19,537 bases of DNA from Halieaceae bacterium (GTDB taxonomy: Bacteria > Pseudomonadota > Gammaproteobacteria > Pseudomonadales > Halieaceae): positions 1-19,537 of the forward strand of contig QOPK01000021.1 of the NCBI GenBank assembly GCA_003331685.1, given 5' to 3'. This document shows, one piece after another, positions 1 through 7,187 of the stretch; position 1 is the stretch's first letter; every line of letters starts with the position of its first letter. The notes below the pieces were generated by a model. The model was not told where the DNA came from and ran no database searches. It saw only the letters and a list, made by a program, of their open reading frames with translations. The translations under genes and the position numbers were made by a program.

Positions 1-220
1 AAATGACCTCGCAGGCTAACGCGAGACCAGAGGCTTCGCCGCGGTGATGGAGCAACTGCCGACATTTGGCCAGTAAATCGCCTGATGGCGCCGCGGCTGC
101 AGTTTGCCGCCTGCGCGCCAAAATGCCTTTACCAGCACTGATGACCGAGCCGAGCAATCCCGCCAATCCTGAGGCGGACTGGCGCTGCGCTTCGATGGGT
201 GGTTGAGCGTCGGCGGACAT
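1..220 (-). CDS. Malonyl-CoA decarboxylase, N-terminal part (cut by window edge)
   Basis: An open reading frame starts with ATG at 220-218 and runs without a stop off the left edge, giving 73 codons. The first ~45 residues are a variable leader rich in Ala, Arg and Gln. They are followed by LLAKCRQLLHHRGEASGLAL, which matches the start of the helical N-terminal domain of malonyl-CoA decarboxylases (a 'LCR.LL..RGEASG.ALA.E' pattern). The family decarboxylates malonyl-CoA to acetyl-CoA. An AGG eight bases before the ATG can serve as a weak ribosome binding site. The gene is divergent from glucokinase across a ~300-bp gap. The identification rests on about 25 conserved residues recalled from the family, and the catalytic C-terminal domain lies outside the window, so it is likely but not certain. 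Confidence 0.62.
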   Translation of the reverse strand, partial: MSADAQPPIEAQRQSASGLAGLLGSVISAGKGILARRRQTAAAAPSGDLLAKCRQLLHHRGEASGLALACEVI

Positions 221-523
221 CCTAAGTACCTGTCAGATTCCAGCGCTCAATCATATCGATTAGTACTGCACAGCTCTAGCGCTTTGCGATGTGGAGGTCA
301 CCGGTGTGCCACAGATTGTTGCGGGATTAGGGCACAATGGATGCTAGGCTGCGAGACCCAGATCGCTGGGGAAAGAGTGTTCAATCAGTGTTGACGACGG
401 TAGACATCGCAATTGCGGCGGTTTCTGCGCTGGCTTATTCACTTTATGGCGGGCTGAGAGCTGTCACGTTGATCCTCGCCCTTTTTTTACACGGTATGGT
501 GGTAGCGACCGGAGCGTCCCGTG
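221..523. other. Intergenic region between divergent genes, no clear gene
   Basis: This gap lies between the malonyl-CoA decarboxylase start (minus) and the glucokinase start (plus), so promoters for both should be here. I could not find a convincing -35/-10 pair. The best plus-strand candidate is TTGCGG (413-418) with TATTCA (436-441) at a 17-bp spacing, and both hexamers are poor. A short hairpin, CCCAG-ATCG-CTGGG, lies at 357-370 without a T-run. Short open frames across 203-540 have no recognisable protein character. No tRNA-like fold, no repeat and no PpsR-type palindrome was noticed. Confidence 0.5.
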
Positions 524-1510
524 ATGACCGAATTGTCTGAAGTGGACTGGGTGCTGCTGGCCGACATAGGCGGCACGCATGCGCGCTTTGCCTACCTGAA
601 GCCGGATGATCCGGTACCGCAACTCATTGGCATCTATACCGTCGATACTTACCCTAAGTTTGACGCTGTCATGGACCAGCTTTGCACTTCGATAGAGCAA
701 CTCAACCTACCGCTGGACCGGCTGACACGCAGCTGTCTTGCGGTAGCGGCGGATCCTTCCGCTGACGAGATTGTGCTCACCAACAACGCGTGGCGTTTTA
801 CCCGTATTGAGCTGTCCCAGACTCTGGGTTGCGCTGACATTCGCGTGGTCAATGACTTTGCGGCGGTGGCGCGATCCCTTCCACTCCTAGAGCCTGGAGA
901 CACAGTGCAAATTGGTGCCGGCGAGGCCCAGGCGGGGGGCGTGATGGTCGCCATCGGGCCCGGAACGGGTACGGGTGTCGCCAGCTTGGTACTCGATGGC
1001 GTGGGTGAGCCGATGGTAGTGCCGGGAGAGGGCGGGCATATTGGTTTTGCACCGGTTGGCGATATAGAGATCGCCGTGCTCCAGTGCCTGCGAGGCCAGT
1101 TTGAGCGAGTATCCATCGAAAGGCTATTGAGTGGTGACGGCATCCTCAGCCTGTATCGCGCACTGTGTGATATCCATGGTTACGGTATTGCGTTGTCCAC
1201 ACCCGAAGCGGTCGGCAAGGCGGCGCAAGCTCATAGCGACTCTATGGCGGCAGAGGCAATGTCCGTATTTTTCGCTGTGTTGGGCTCGGTCGCCGGGGAT
1301 TTGGCGTTGACACTGGGTGCGCGCGGAGGAGTGTATATCGCAGGAGGTATCGTGCCGCGCTATGTTGAGCTTCTGCGGCACAGCCAGTTCCGCTCGCGCT
1401 TTGAATCAAAAGGACGCTTTGCCGAGCACAATGAAGGCATTCCAAGCTTTGTCGTGACCCACCCTAATCCGGGCTTGCTAGGCGTCGCGTACTTGAGCAG
1501 TGACACCTAG
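524..1510 (+). CDS. glk: Glucokinase (ROK-unrelated bacterial Glk family)
   Basis: Phosphorylates glucose with ATP to glucose 6-phosphate in the cytoplasm. The protein of about 328 residues has the family hallmarks in order: LADIGGTHARFAYL near the N-terminus (phosphate-binding motif), VNDFAAVARSLPLL near residue 110, IGPGTGTGVA, VPGEGGHIGFAP, SIERLLSGDGILSLYRAL, then GGVYIAGGIVPRYVELL and VVTHPNPGLLGVAYL near the end. Length is normal for the family. The frame also offers GTG at 521. ATG 524 is preferred because GGAG at 511-514 lies nine bases upstream, though GTG 521 is also possible. The stop is only 15 bp from the stop of the convergent BCCT gene, and I see no terminator hairpin between them. 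It has no visible link to the photosynthesis genes. Confidence 0.93.
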   Translation: MTELSEVDWVLLADIGGTHARFAYLKPDDPVPQLIGIYTVDTYPKFDAVMDQLCTSIEQLNLPLDRLTRSCLAVAADPSADEIVLTNNAWRFTRIELSQTLGCADIRVVNDFAAVARSLPLLEPGDTVQIGAGEAQAGGVMVAIGPGTGTGVASLVLDGVGEPMVVPGEGGHIGFAPVGDIEIAVLQCLRGQFERVSIERLLSGDGILSLYRALCDIHGYGIALSTPEAVGKAAQAHSDSMAAEAMSVFFAVLGSVAGDLALTLGARGGVYIAGGIVPRYVELLRHSQFRSRFESKGRFAEHNEGIPSFVVTHPNPGLLGVAYLSSDT

Positions 1511-1525
1511 CCCTGGACCGAGAAC

Positions 1526-3118
1526 TCAGTGCGAATTTTTGATGTCTGCGAGCATGGCGTATAACAGCGCGCAGAGCATAAACAGCATCACCGCGGAAAA
1601 CGGTAGCGCGCCGATAATCATCACCGAACGCAGGGCGTCCATGCCGCCGGCAAACAGCAAAGTGATAATTACCAGCCCCAGCAATATGCTCCACAGCACG
1701 ATGTGCCTGGCCCGGATTCCCTCTGTCGCGCCGCCCGAGACAATGGTGTTGATCACCAGTACCGCTGAATCGGCAGAGGTGACCAGATAAGTAATCAGCA
1801 ACACCACGCAAAGGGTTGAGACCGGCATCACCCAGCTTTCGCTAAAGAGACTGTCGACGGTTGCAAATAGCTGTGCGGAGAGGTCAGCTCCGATAATCTC
1901 GCCATTGGCAATGCCGCTAAGCTCAAGATCAAGCGCCGTACCGCCAATGATGCAGAACCAGGCAAAACACATCAGAGAGGGAAGCAATATAGCGCCCACC
2001 ACGTACTCGCGAATGGTTCGGCCCTGCGACACCCGGGCCAGAAATAGCCCGACAAACGGTGTGAAAGCGATCCACCATGCCCAATAAAAAATATTCCATG
2101 CGGCCTGCCAATCACTGAGTGCCTGGGCTGTTCCCGCCTCGCCACCGTTCCAGATTGTCACCGACATGGCAGGTAACCATCGGACATATTCGGTCAGGCC
2201 CGAGACAAACATCTCCCCGGCGAATGCCGTCGCTCCAAAAATGATAAATATGAGCAGCAGTAGCCAAGAGAGCGCCATATTGAGATTGGAAAGCCATCTG
2301 ATGCCGCGACCGATACCCGAAAGGGCAGAGAGCATGGCCGCCAGCGTCAGGAAAATGACAGCGAGTGATAGTGCTGTGAGGCTGGGCTTGCCGTTGGTCA
2401 CAAGCCACGACCAATCCGTTATTTGGTGCAGTCCGAACGTGAGCTGATTGACGCCGTAGCCGATTGTGACGCCAATACCGATGATGGTGGCAAGAATCGC
2501 TGCCGCATCGACGACCGCACCAACGCGCCTGCCTGCTTCTGGACGAAGCACAGCGATAAAGGGTGAGCGAATGGTGAGTGGCATATCTCGTCTATAGGCA
2601 AAGTAGGCGAGCGACATGCCCACTATCGCGTAGCAGCCCCAGGGCGTGAGGCCGTAGTGCAGTAATGTCCACTTGTAGGCAGCGCCCAGATTGTCTCGGT
2701 CCAGAGCAGTGGTGGCGCCCATGATGACATCGGGGTTGTTGGCAAAATGCGCGAGCGGTTCGGCGGTGGAATAAGTCAGCATCCCGACCCCGATTCCCGC
2801 GCCAAACATCATTGAAAACCAGGCAAACCGACTGAACTCGGGTGCGGAGTCATTTGCTCCCAAGCGTATGCGGCCGGTAGCCGGAATGAGGGCCAGCAGA
2901 AGGCTCATGACCATGAAGGTGGCGGAGGCGTAGACGTACCAGCCCCTGAAATGGCCTATGGTGCCGGACTGAATAGTCATCAGAATGTCGCCGGCGTCGC
3001 TGGCGAGCGACGCCCATAGCACAAGGCTGACAACGATGACTTTAACGGCGATCGCCACCCAGCGGTTCTGGCCGGCATAGAACCCGGTGCTTTCGACCCG
3101 GGTGATGGACTCTGGCAT
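1526..3118 (-). CDS. BCCT-family transporter (betaine/choline/carnitine/DMSP type)
   Basis: A secondary transporter for a quaternary ammonium or sulfonium compound in the inner membrane. The 530-residue protein has about 12 hydrophobic segments and the BCCT signature FYWAWWIAFTPFVGLF at residues 344-359, followed by LARVSQGRTIREYV. The Gly-rich TM3 segment MFGAGIGVGMLTYSTAEPL (104-122) is also typical. It ends shortly after the last membrane segment (LLYAMLADIKNSH), so it lacks the long cytoplasmic tail used for osmosensing in BetP and BetT-like carriers. The start overlaps the stop of the upstream DUF305-LVIVD gene by one base (TAATG), with AGGAG five bases upstream. The two genes are therefore almost certainly co-transcribed and translationally coupled. 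The exact substrate (choline, glycine betaine, carnitine or DMSP) cannot be read from sequence. Confidence 0.93.
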   Translation of the reverse strand: MPESITRVESTGFYAGQNRWVAIAVKVIVVSLVLWASLASDAGDILMTIQSGTIGHFRGWYVYASATFMVMSLLLALIPATGRIRLGANDSAPEFSRFAWFSMMFGAGIGVGMLTYSTAEPLAHFANNPDVIMGATTALDRDNLGAAYKWTLLHYGLTPWGCYAIVGMSLAYFAYRRDMPLTIRSPFIAVLRPEAGRRVGAVVDAAAILATIIGIGVTIGYGVNQLTFGLHQITDWSWLVTNGKPSLTALSLAVIFLTLAAMLSALSGIGRGIRWLSNLNMALSWLLLLIFIIFGATAFAGEMFVSGLTEYVRWLPAMSVTIWNGGEAGTAQALSDWQAAWNIFYWAWWIAFTPFVGLFLARVSQGRTIREYVVGAILLPSLMCFAWFCIIGGTALDLELSGIANGEIIGADLSAQLFATVDSLFSESWVMPVSTLCVVLLITYLVTSADSAVLVINTIVSGGATEGIRARHIVLWSILLGLVIITLLFAGGMDALRSVMIIGALPFSAVMLFMLCALLYAMLADIKNSH

Positions 3119-5664
3119 TAATTCTCCTGGGGAGCGGCCTGACTGATCAGCCTGGTGGGCGGCCCCACCGAGAGTCTGCGACTGATCGCGCGCAAGCTGT
3201 CTGTTAACGCGGTTGCGGCAGAAAGCTCGGTTGCATTGGCCCAGTCAGTCAGCAACGCCGCGAGCGCCGCATCCTGCCCCTTGTTTTTTAATATTGCGGT
3301 TGCGTCATGGAGTGTCTCATAAAGCGCTCCCAGCGTCTGATTCTGCTCAGGATGGTCGCGCAACCACTGATCCAGATACGCAAGGCTCACTGTGGCCTCT
3401 TTAGGCCAGGTGACGGGAAACTGTTGCTGCGGATTGAACAGCCCGCCTTGATTGGCCATCTCAGCCGCGGCGATTTCATTGGCGCTGAGGTGCTCGCTGG
3501 GCTCGAGTGCGAAGACGTCGATACCGCGAATGATCTCGGTGCCATAGATCCGCCCCTGATACCAATAGGTCGACCAGTAGCCGCCGGTAACGAGATCAGT
3601 ATCGTCGATCGGGCCGCGATCAAAGTAGGCAATTTCGGTGGGGTTGGCGGAGTCGGTGAAGTCGATGATGGAGAGTCCGCCCTGATACCAGGCCTGCACG
3701 AAAATATCTCTGCCCGGCACCGGAATAATGGATCCGTTGTGGGCCACGCAGTTCTCTGTTTCTGCCTGTGGTGCGGGCATCTTGAAATGACTGCGGAATA
3801 CCAGTTTGCCGTCGACGATGTCATAGATGGCATCCGCGCCCCATGTGAGTGGGTCATAGGTTCGACATCTTGGGCGGGTACCGCCGCCCCATTCATCGGT
3901 AAAGAGCACCTTGCTGCCGTCGTTGTTGAAGGTCGCGGAGTGCCAATAGGCGAAGCCTGAGTCACTCACCGCATCGATGCGCTCGGGTGTACTGGGGTCG
4001 GTGATATCGAACAAAATGCCGTTACCTGAGCAGGCCCCCGCGGCCAAATTCAGGCTCGGGAAAACGGTAATGTCGTGGCATTCATCGGTGCGACTTGTTT
4101 CCTGCGTGTCCTCACCATGATCCCCGCCGCGCCAGAGCCCAGCCAGTGCGCCGGTCTTCGGGTCGGCAAATACCGTCGGGCTGTCGATGATGCGCGCCGC
4201 TGCCGGGTTATCCACCGGGATTTCGATCACATCAATCCGGAACAAGGCGGTGCGATCATCCCCCGGCGATTCATCAAAGCACCCGGGCAATTCCTCTTCA
4301 TCGCGAACCCGGGAGATACCCGAGTTGTACACAATCAGCTTGCCGTCGGCGTCAGGCCCGGACACCACGGAATGGGTATGGGAGCCGCGGCAGGTCTGCA
4401 CGGCGCCCACTTGCTTGGGCCGGGTCAGATCGGAAATATCAAAAATACGCAGGCCACGAAAACGCTCATTGCTGATCTCGTCTGTGACACCCTCCAGACC
4501 GCAGTCAACCCGGCCGCGCGTCTCCTCGACGGACATGATCAGCAGGTCGTCAACAATCGAGACGTCGCCTTGACCACCCGGGCACACGACAGACGCGGTC
4601 AAATCCGGTTGGCCGTCGTCAGTCAGCGCGTAAATATTGAAGCCGTGATAGCTGCCCGCCACCATGATGTCGTCCTGGAAAGCGATGTCCGTATTGGAAA
4701 AACTCAGCAGGGGCGAGCGAGGATCGGGTGTCTCGTCGGTTTCTTTCTCATCGTCCTCGGAGGCGCTCTCGTCGGCTTTTGCCATAGTGCCCGTGACCAT
4801 TTCACCGGAGACTTCAGCCTGTTCCTGATCATGCTGGTGAGCGTGGGTTGCTTGCTCATCGGCGACTGTCTTATCCGTTGTTGTTTTGGCTTCGGTTGGC
4901 AAAAAGCGTTCGGGAGGTAATTCAGCGGGGTTGGCTGGGTCATAGAAACCGGGCGGTTTGGTGAGCACCGCCACTTTACGGAGATTCCAGATCGCCTCTT
5001 CCGCATCGTAAAGACCGGCAGCGAGATCGGCGCGCGGGTCGTCCGAGAGGCTCAACAACAAGCCGTGCATGAGCTCAATTTCTTTCGACTGATCATTGGT
5101 GACATCTGTCGTGAACTCAAACAGCGTTGGGTCGTAGGCAGAACCCGGCTGTTCCATGAGCGCCTCGACCATATCGATGGCCCCCTCATGGTGCGCAATC
5201 ATGAGTGACAGGAAGTGACGATCAAATACCACGCCGGAGGCGGCAGCGAGCGCGGCCATCTGCTCTTCGGTTGCCATACCTTTCATCGTGTGGTGGTCAC
5301 CGTGCGCGTGGCTTCGATCGATCGATTCACCGCGGCTGGTGAGCCACTGCTCCATGAAGGCGATTTCGTCTCCCTGTGCGGCGTCAATCTTGCCGGCGAT
5401 TTCGAGTAGCTCAGGTGAGTTGGTGCGATCGGGTGCCAGCCGCGACATCTCCAGTGCCTGTTGATGATGCGGAATCATGTCACGCATAAACTGGGCATCA
5501 CTCGCCGTGTAGCGGGTATCCGCCACATCAATCGCTTCCTGGGCAGACAGTTCGCGCGGGAGTTCGCCGGGTGCACCGGGTTGGACAATGGGGCTGTTTG
5601 GGTGGACGGGATTCGCAATCAACGTCAGCGCCATTCCCGACAGTAAAGCAGGGGAGATTTTCAT
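3118..5664 (-). CDS. Secreted DUF305 + LVIVD beta-propeller fusion protein
   Basis: 848 residues, function unknown. Residues 1 to about 20 look like a weak signal peptide. Residues 50-210 form a two-halved DUF305 domain with paired His/Met motifs MRDMIPHHQQALEMS (60-74) and LSLMIAHHEGAIDMV (152-166). Between the halves is a His-rich stretch (HAHGDHHTMKGM, 119-130). This family is linked to copper binding, for example CopM of cyanobacteria. A charged low-complexity linker (about 255-315, HAHQHDQEQ then acidic) leads to an LVIVD-type beta-propeller (about 320-720) with repeats such as LRIFDISDLTRPKQVGAV, GILFDITDPSTPERIDAV and LSIIDFTDSANPTEIAY. A helical C-terminal tail follows. The propeller carries His429, His431, His530, His575 and His642 in conserved-looking loops, possibly a metal site (inference). 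The start has no good Shine-Dalgarno sequence. It is the first gene of a coupled pair with the BCCT transporter. Confidence 0.85.
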   Translation of the reverse strand: MKISPALLSGMALTLIANPVHPNSPIVQPGAPGELPRELSAQEAIDVADTRYTASDAQFMRDMIPHHQQALEMSRLAPDRTNSPELLEIAGKIDAAQGDEIAFMEQWLTSRGESIDRSHAHGDHHTMKGMATEEQMAALAAASGVVFDRHFLSLMIAHHEGAIDMVEALMEQPGSAYDPTLFEFTTDVTNDQSKEIELMHGLLLSLSDDPRADLAAGLYDAEEAIWNLRKVAVLTKPPGFYDPANPAELPPERFLPTEAKTTTDKTVADEQATHAHQHDQEQAEVSGEMVTGTMAKADESASEDDEKETDETPDPRSPLLSFSNTDIAFQDDIMVAGSYHGFNIYALTDDGQPDLTASVVCPGGQGDVSIVDDLLIMSVEETRGRVDCGLEGVTDEISNERFRGLRIFDISDLTRPKQVGAVQTCRGSHTHSVVSGPDADGKLIVYNSGISRVRDEEELPGCFDESPGDDRTALFRIDVIEIPVDNPAAARIIDSPTVFADPKTGALAGLWRGGDHGEDTQETSRTDECHDITVFPSLNLAAGACSGNGILFDITDPSTPERIDAVSDSGFAYWHSATFNNDGSKVLFTDEWGGGTRPRCRTYDPLTWGADAIYDIVDGKLVFRSHFKMPAPQAETENCVAHNGSIIPVPGRDIFVQAWYQGGLSIIDFTDSANPTEIAYFDRGPIDDTDLVTGGYWSTYWYQGRIYGTEIIRGIDVFALEPSEHLSANEIAAAEMANQGGLFNPQQQFPVTWPKEATVSLAYLDQWLRDHPEQNQTLGALYETLHDATAILKNKGQDAALAALLTDWANATELSAATALTDSLRAISRRLSVGPPTRLISQAAPQEN

Positions 5665-5720
5665 AGGGAATGAAAGTAGTAATCAGACTACGCGTAATCT
5701 AGCAGATTATAGAGAGTCGC
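5665..5720 (-). promoter_or_regulatory. Possible promoter of the DUF305-LVIVD/BCCT operon
   Basis: Reading the minus strand, a perfect -10 hexamer TATAAT lies at 5711-5706, which would put transcription start near 5700 and leave a leader of about 35 nt before the ATG at 5664. No good -35 is present at 16-18 bp: the region there is GC-rich and lies inside the preceding 88-residue ORF. A 6-bp inverted repeat, TAATCT-AGC-AGATTA (5695-5709), overlaps the -10 and could be an operator. It is too short and lacks a T-run, so it is not a terminator. The 56-bp gap is the only break between the PGC arm and this operon. Confidence 0.35.
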
Positions 5721-5987
5721 TCAGGAGCCCCGCAGGGAAGACCGCAAATCTGCGGCGTGGGCGAGGCCGGCCGTACCGAGCGTGGCGGCCACCATCATTG
5801 GGGGTGCGCCGGTCAGCGCCAGCTTCATGGCGAGCAATAGCAGAGCGCCAGATATCAGGTGCAGCAGCATCGGTGGTGCCCCCGGCGCTCCGCCGCGCAG
5901 TTGACGCCAAAGTAACCAGAAGGCTTCGAGGGCCATACCCAGCAGGATGATGTCGACCAGCCGGGGAATTGACAGCCAGTCAGGCAT
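5721..5987 (-). CDS. Small membrane protein of unknown function, last gene of the bchG-bch2-bchP operon
   Basis: 88 residues that I do not recognise as a named family. Hydrophobic segments lie at about 11-27 (VDIILLGMALEAFWLLW), 40-58 (MLLHLISGALLLLAMKLAL) and 62-78 (PPMMVAATLGTAGLAHAAD), so two or three membrane spans are expected, with a basic loop (RQLRGGA) after the first. There are no cysteines and no obvious catalytic motif. The ATG at 5987 follows the bchP TGA after only three bases, so it should be translated with bchP. In Rhodobacter the gene after bchP is idi (isopentenyl diphosphate isomerase), and this protein is clearly unrelated to it. It is not TspO/CrtK either, being half the length and without its Trp-rich pattern. 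Context suggests a role near late bacteriochlorophyll synthesis or membrane insertion, which is inference only. Confidence 0.7.
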   Translation of the reverse strand: MPDWLSIPRLVDIILLGMALEAFWLLWRQLRGGAPGAPPMLLHLISGALLLLAMKLALTGAPPMMVAATLGTAGLAHAADLRSSLRGS

Positions 5988-5990
5988 TGA

Positions 5991-7187
5991 TCAGGCCCGG
6001 GCGAATCCCAGCAGCTGTGCCACGTCCTTGAAGAACACCCGAATGTGGGCGAAGGGGCGCCGCCGCACCAACTTCTTGGTGGTGTAGGACTGCCAGGTTA
6101 GCGTCTGCACGTCAGGGTCGCGGCACATCGCAACAAACTTCTCGCGGCGCTTGTCGGTGCCGTACCAGAAGCGTTGCAACAGCCCCAGCGCCCAGAAGAC
6201 TTTGCCGTGCAGTTTCATGAAACGCTTGCGTGCTTGACCAAGTACCGCTGCGTCACCTGTCTCTAAAAAGGCGTGCATGGCGTCGGCAGCAAGGCGTCCG
6301 CAGAGCATGGCGTAGTAAATACCCTCGCCAGAAGCCGGCGCCACCACGCCGGCGGCGTCGCCCGACACCAGCACTGCGCGGCCATCGTCCCAGCGCTTCA
6401 TAGGCTTCATGGGAATCGGTGCGCCTTCTTTGCGTTTGGTTGTCGCCTCGGTAAGGCCCACGTCTTCCCGAAGCGCGGCCACCGAGGCCTTGGCGGAGAA
6501 ATCTTTGTGCGCGCTGCCCACGCCAATGCTGGCGTTTCGTCCGTGGGGAAAGACCCAAGCATAGAAGTCTGGCGATAACCGGCCCTGGTACCAAACGTCA
6601 CAGCGATCGGGATCATAGGCGTCCCAGTTCTGGTCCTCGGGGACCTCAATGATTTCGTGATATGCCAATACCCAGGGCGTCTTTTCCGCATCGGGAATAG
6701 TGGCGCGGGCGACAGCAGATCGCGCGCCATCGGCGCCGATCACGCTGCGCGCCGTTACCGTCTCGGTGCGGGGATTGTCATCCTTGGTTTGATAGGTGAG
6801 GCTCACGAGGTCGCCTTGGTAGCACAGTGACTTAAATACGCCTGCCACCACATCGGCACCGGCTCGGCCCGCGCGATCTCGCAGCCAGGGGTCAAACTCA
6901 TCGCGGTCGACCATACCGACGAAGGTGCCATCGATCGGCATATCCACCGATTCTCCTCGCGGTGACACCATGCGGGCGGAGCGGATCCGCGCCTTCAACA
7001 GATGCTCGGGGATATCGAACTCTTCGAGCAGGCAGGGCGGGATTGCGCCACCGCAGGGTTTGATGCGAAAGCCGCGCTCGAGCAGCAAGACGTTGTGTCC
7101 TTGTCGGGCGAGGTCGTGTGCGGCGGTGGCTCCCGAAGGGCCACCCCCCACGATAATCGTGTCGTAGTCAGCTGTTGTTATTGTCAT
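5991..7187 (-). CDS. bchP: Geranylgeranyl bacteriochlorophyll reductase
   Basis: Reduces the geranylgeranyl tail of bacteriochlorophyll a to phytyl in three NADPH-dependent steps, acting at the membrane. The 398-residue flavoprotein starts with a Rossmann FAD motif, IIVGGGPSGATAA (11-23), followed by KPCGGAIPP (43-51), a signature of the geranylgeranyl reductase family. IGADGARSAVAR (150-161) and the second FAD motif SGDAAGVVAPASGEGIYYAM (275-294) follow. Length is typical of BchP. The start ATG overlaps the stop of the PucC-family gene (ATGA, 7187-7184) with GGAGG six bases upstream. The next gene begins three bases after its stop. The order bchG-bch2-bchP is that of Rhodobacter. Confidence 0.93.
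   Translation of the reverse strand: MTITTADYDTIIVGGGPSGATAAHDLARQGHNVLLLERGFRIKPCGGAIPPCLLEEFDIPEHLLKARIRSARMVSPRGESVDMPIDGTFVGMVDRDEFDPWLRDRAGRAGADVVAGVFKSLCYQGDLVSLTYQTKDDNPRTETVTARSVIGADGARSAVARATIPDAEKTPWVLAYHEIIEVPEDQNWDAYDPDRCDVWYQGRLSPDFYAWVFPHGRNASIGVGSAHKDFSAKASVAALREDVGLTEATTKRKEGAPIPMKPMKRWDDGRAVLVSGDAAGVVAPASGEGIYYAMLCGRLAADAMHAFLETGDAAVLGQARKRFMKLHGKVFWALGLLQRFWYGTDKRREKFVAMCRDPDVQTLTWQSYTTKKLVRRRPFAHIRVFFKDVAQLLGFARA

Noticed and set aside
357..370. Hairpin CCCAG-ATCG-CTGGG as a terminator
   Set aside because: Stem of only 5 bp and no following T-run, and both neighbouring genes start here instead of ending.
203..394. 63-residue open frame rich in Cys, Ser and Arg, overlapping the start of the malonyl-CoA decarboxylase gene on the other strand
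   Set aside because: Composition is unlike a real protein and no start signal is present.
337..540. 67-residue open frame with a hydrophobic middle, just upstream of and overlapping the glucokinase start
   Set aside because: No ribosome binding site, no recognisable family, and it runs into the well-supported glucokinase frame. Best seen as chance coding in the intergenic gap.
1511..1525. Bidirectional terminator between glucokinase and the BCCT gene
   Set aside because: The 15-bp gap and flanking bases contain no inverted repeat long enough for a terminator.
4075..4920. Long plus-strand open frame of 281 residues opposite the DUF305-LVIVD gene
   Set aside because: It is the antisense of a gene with clear domains and has no start signal or protein family features of its own.
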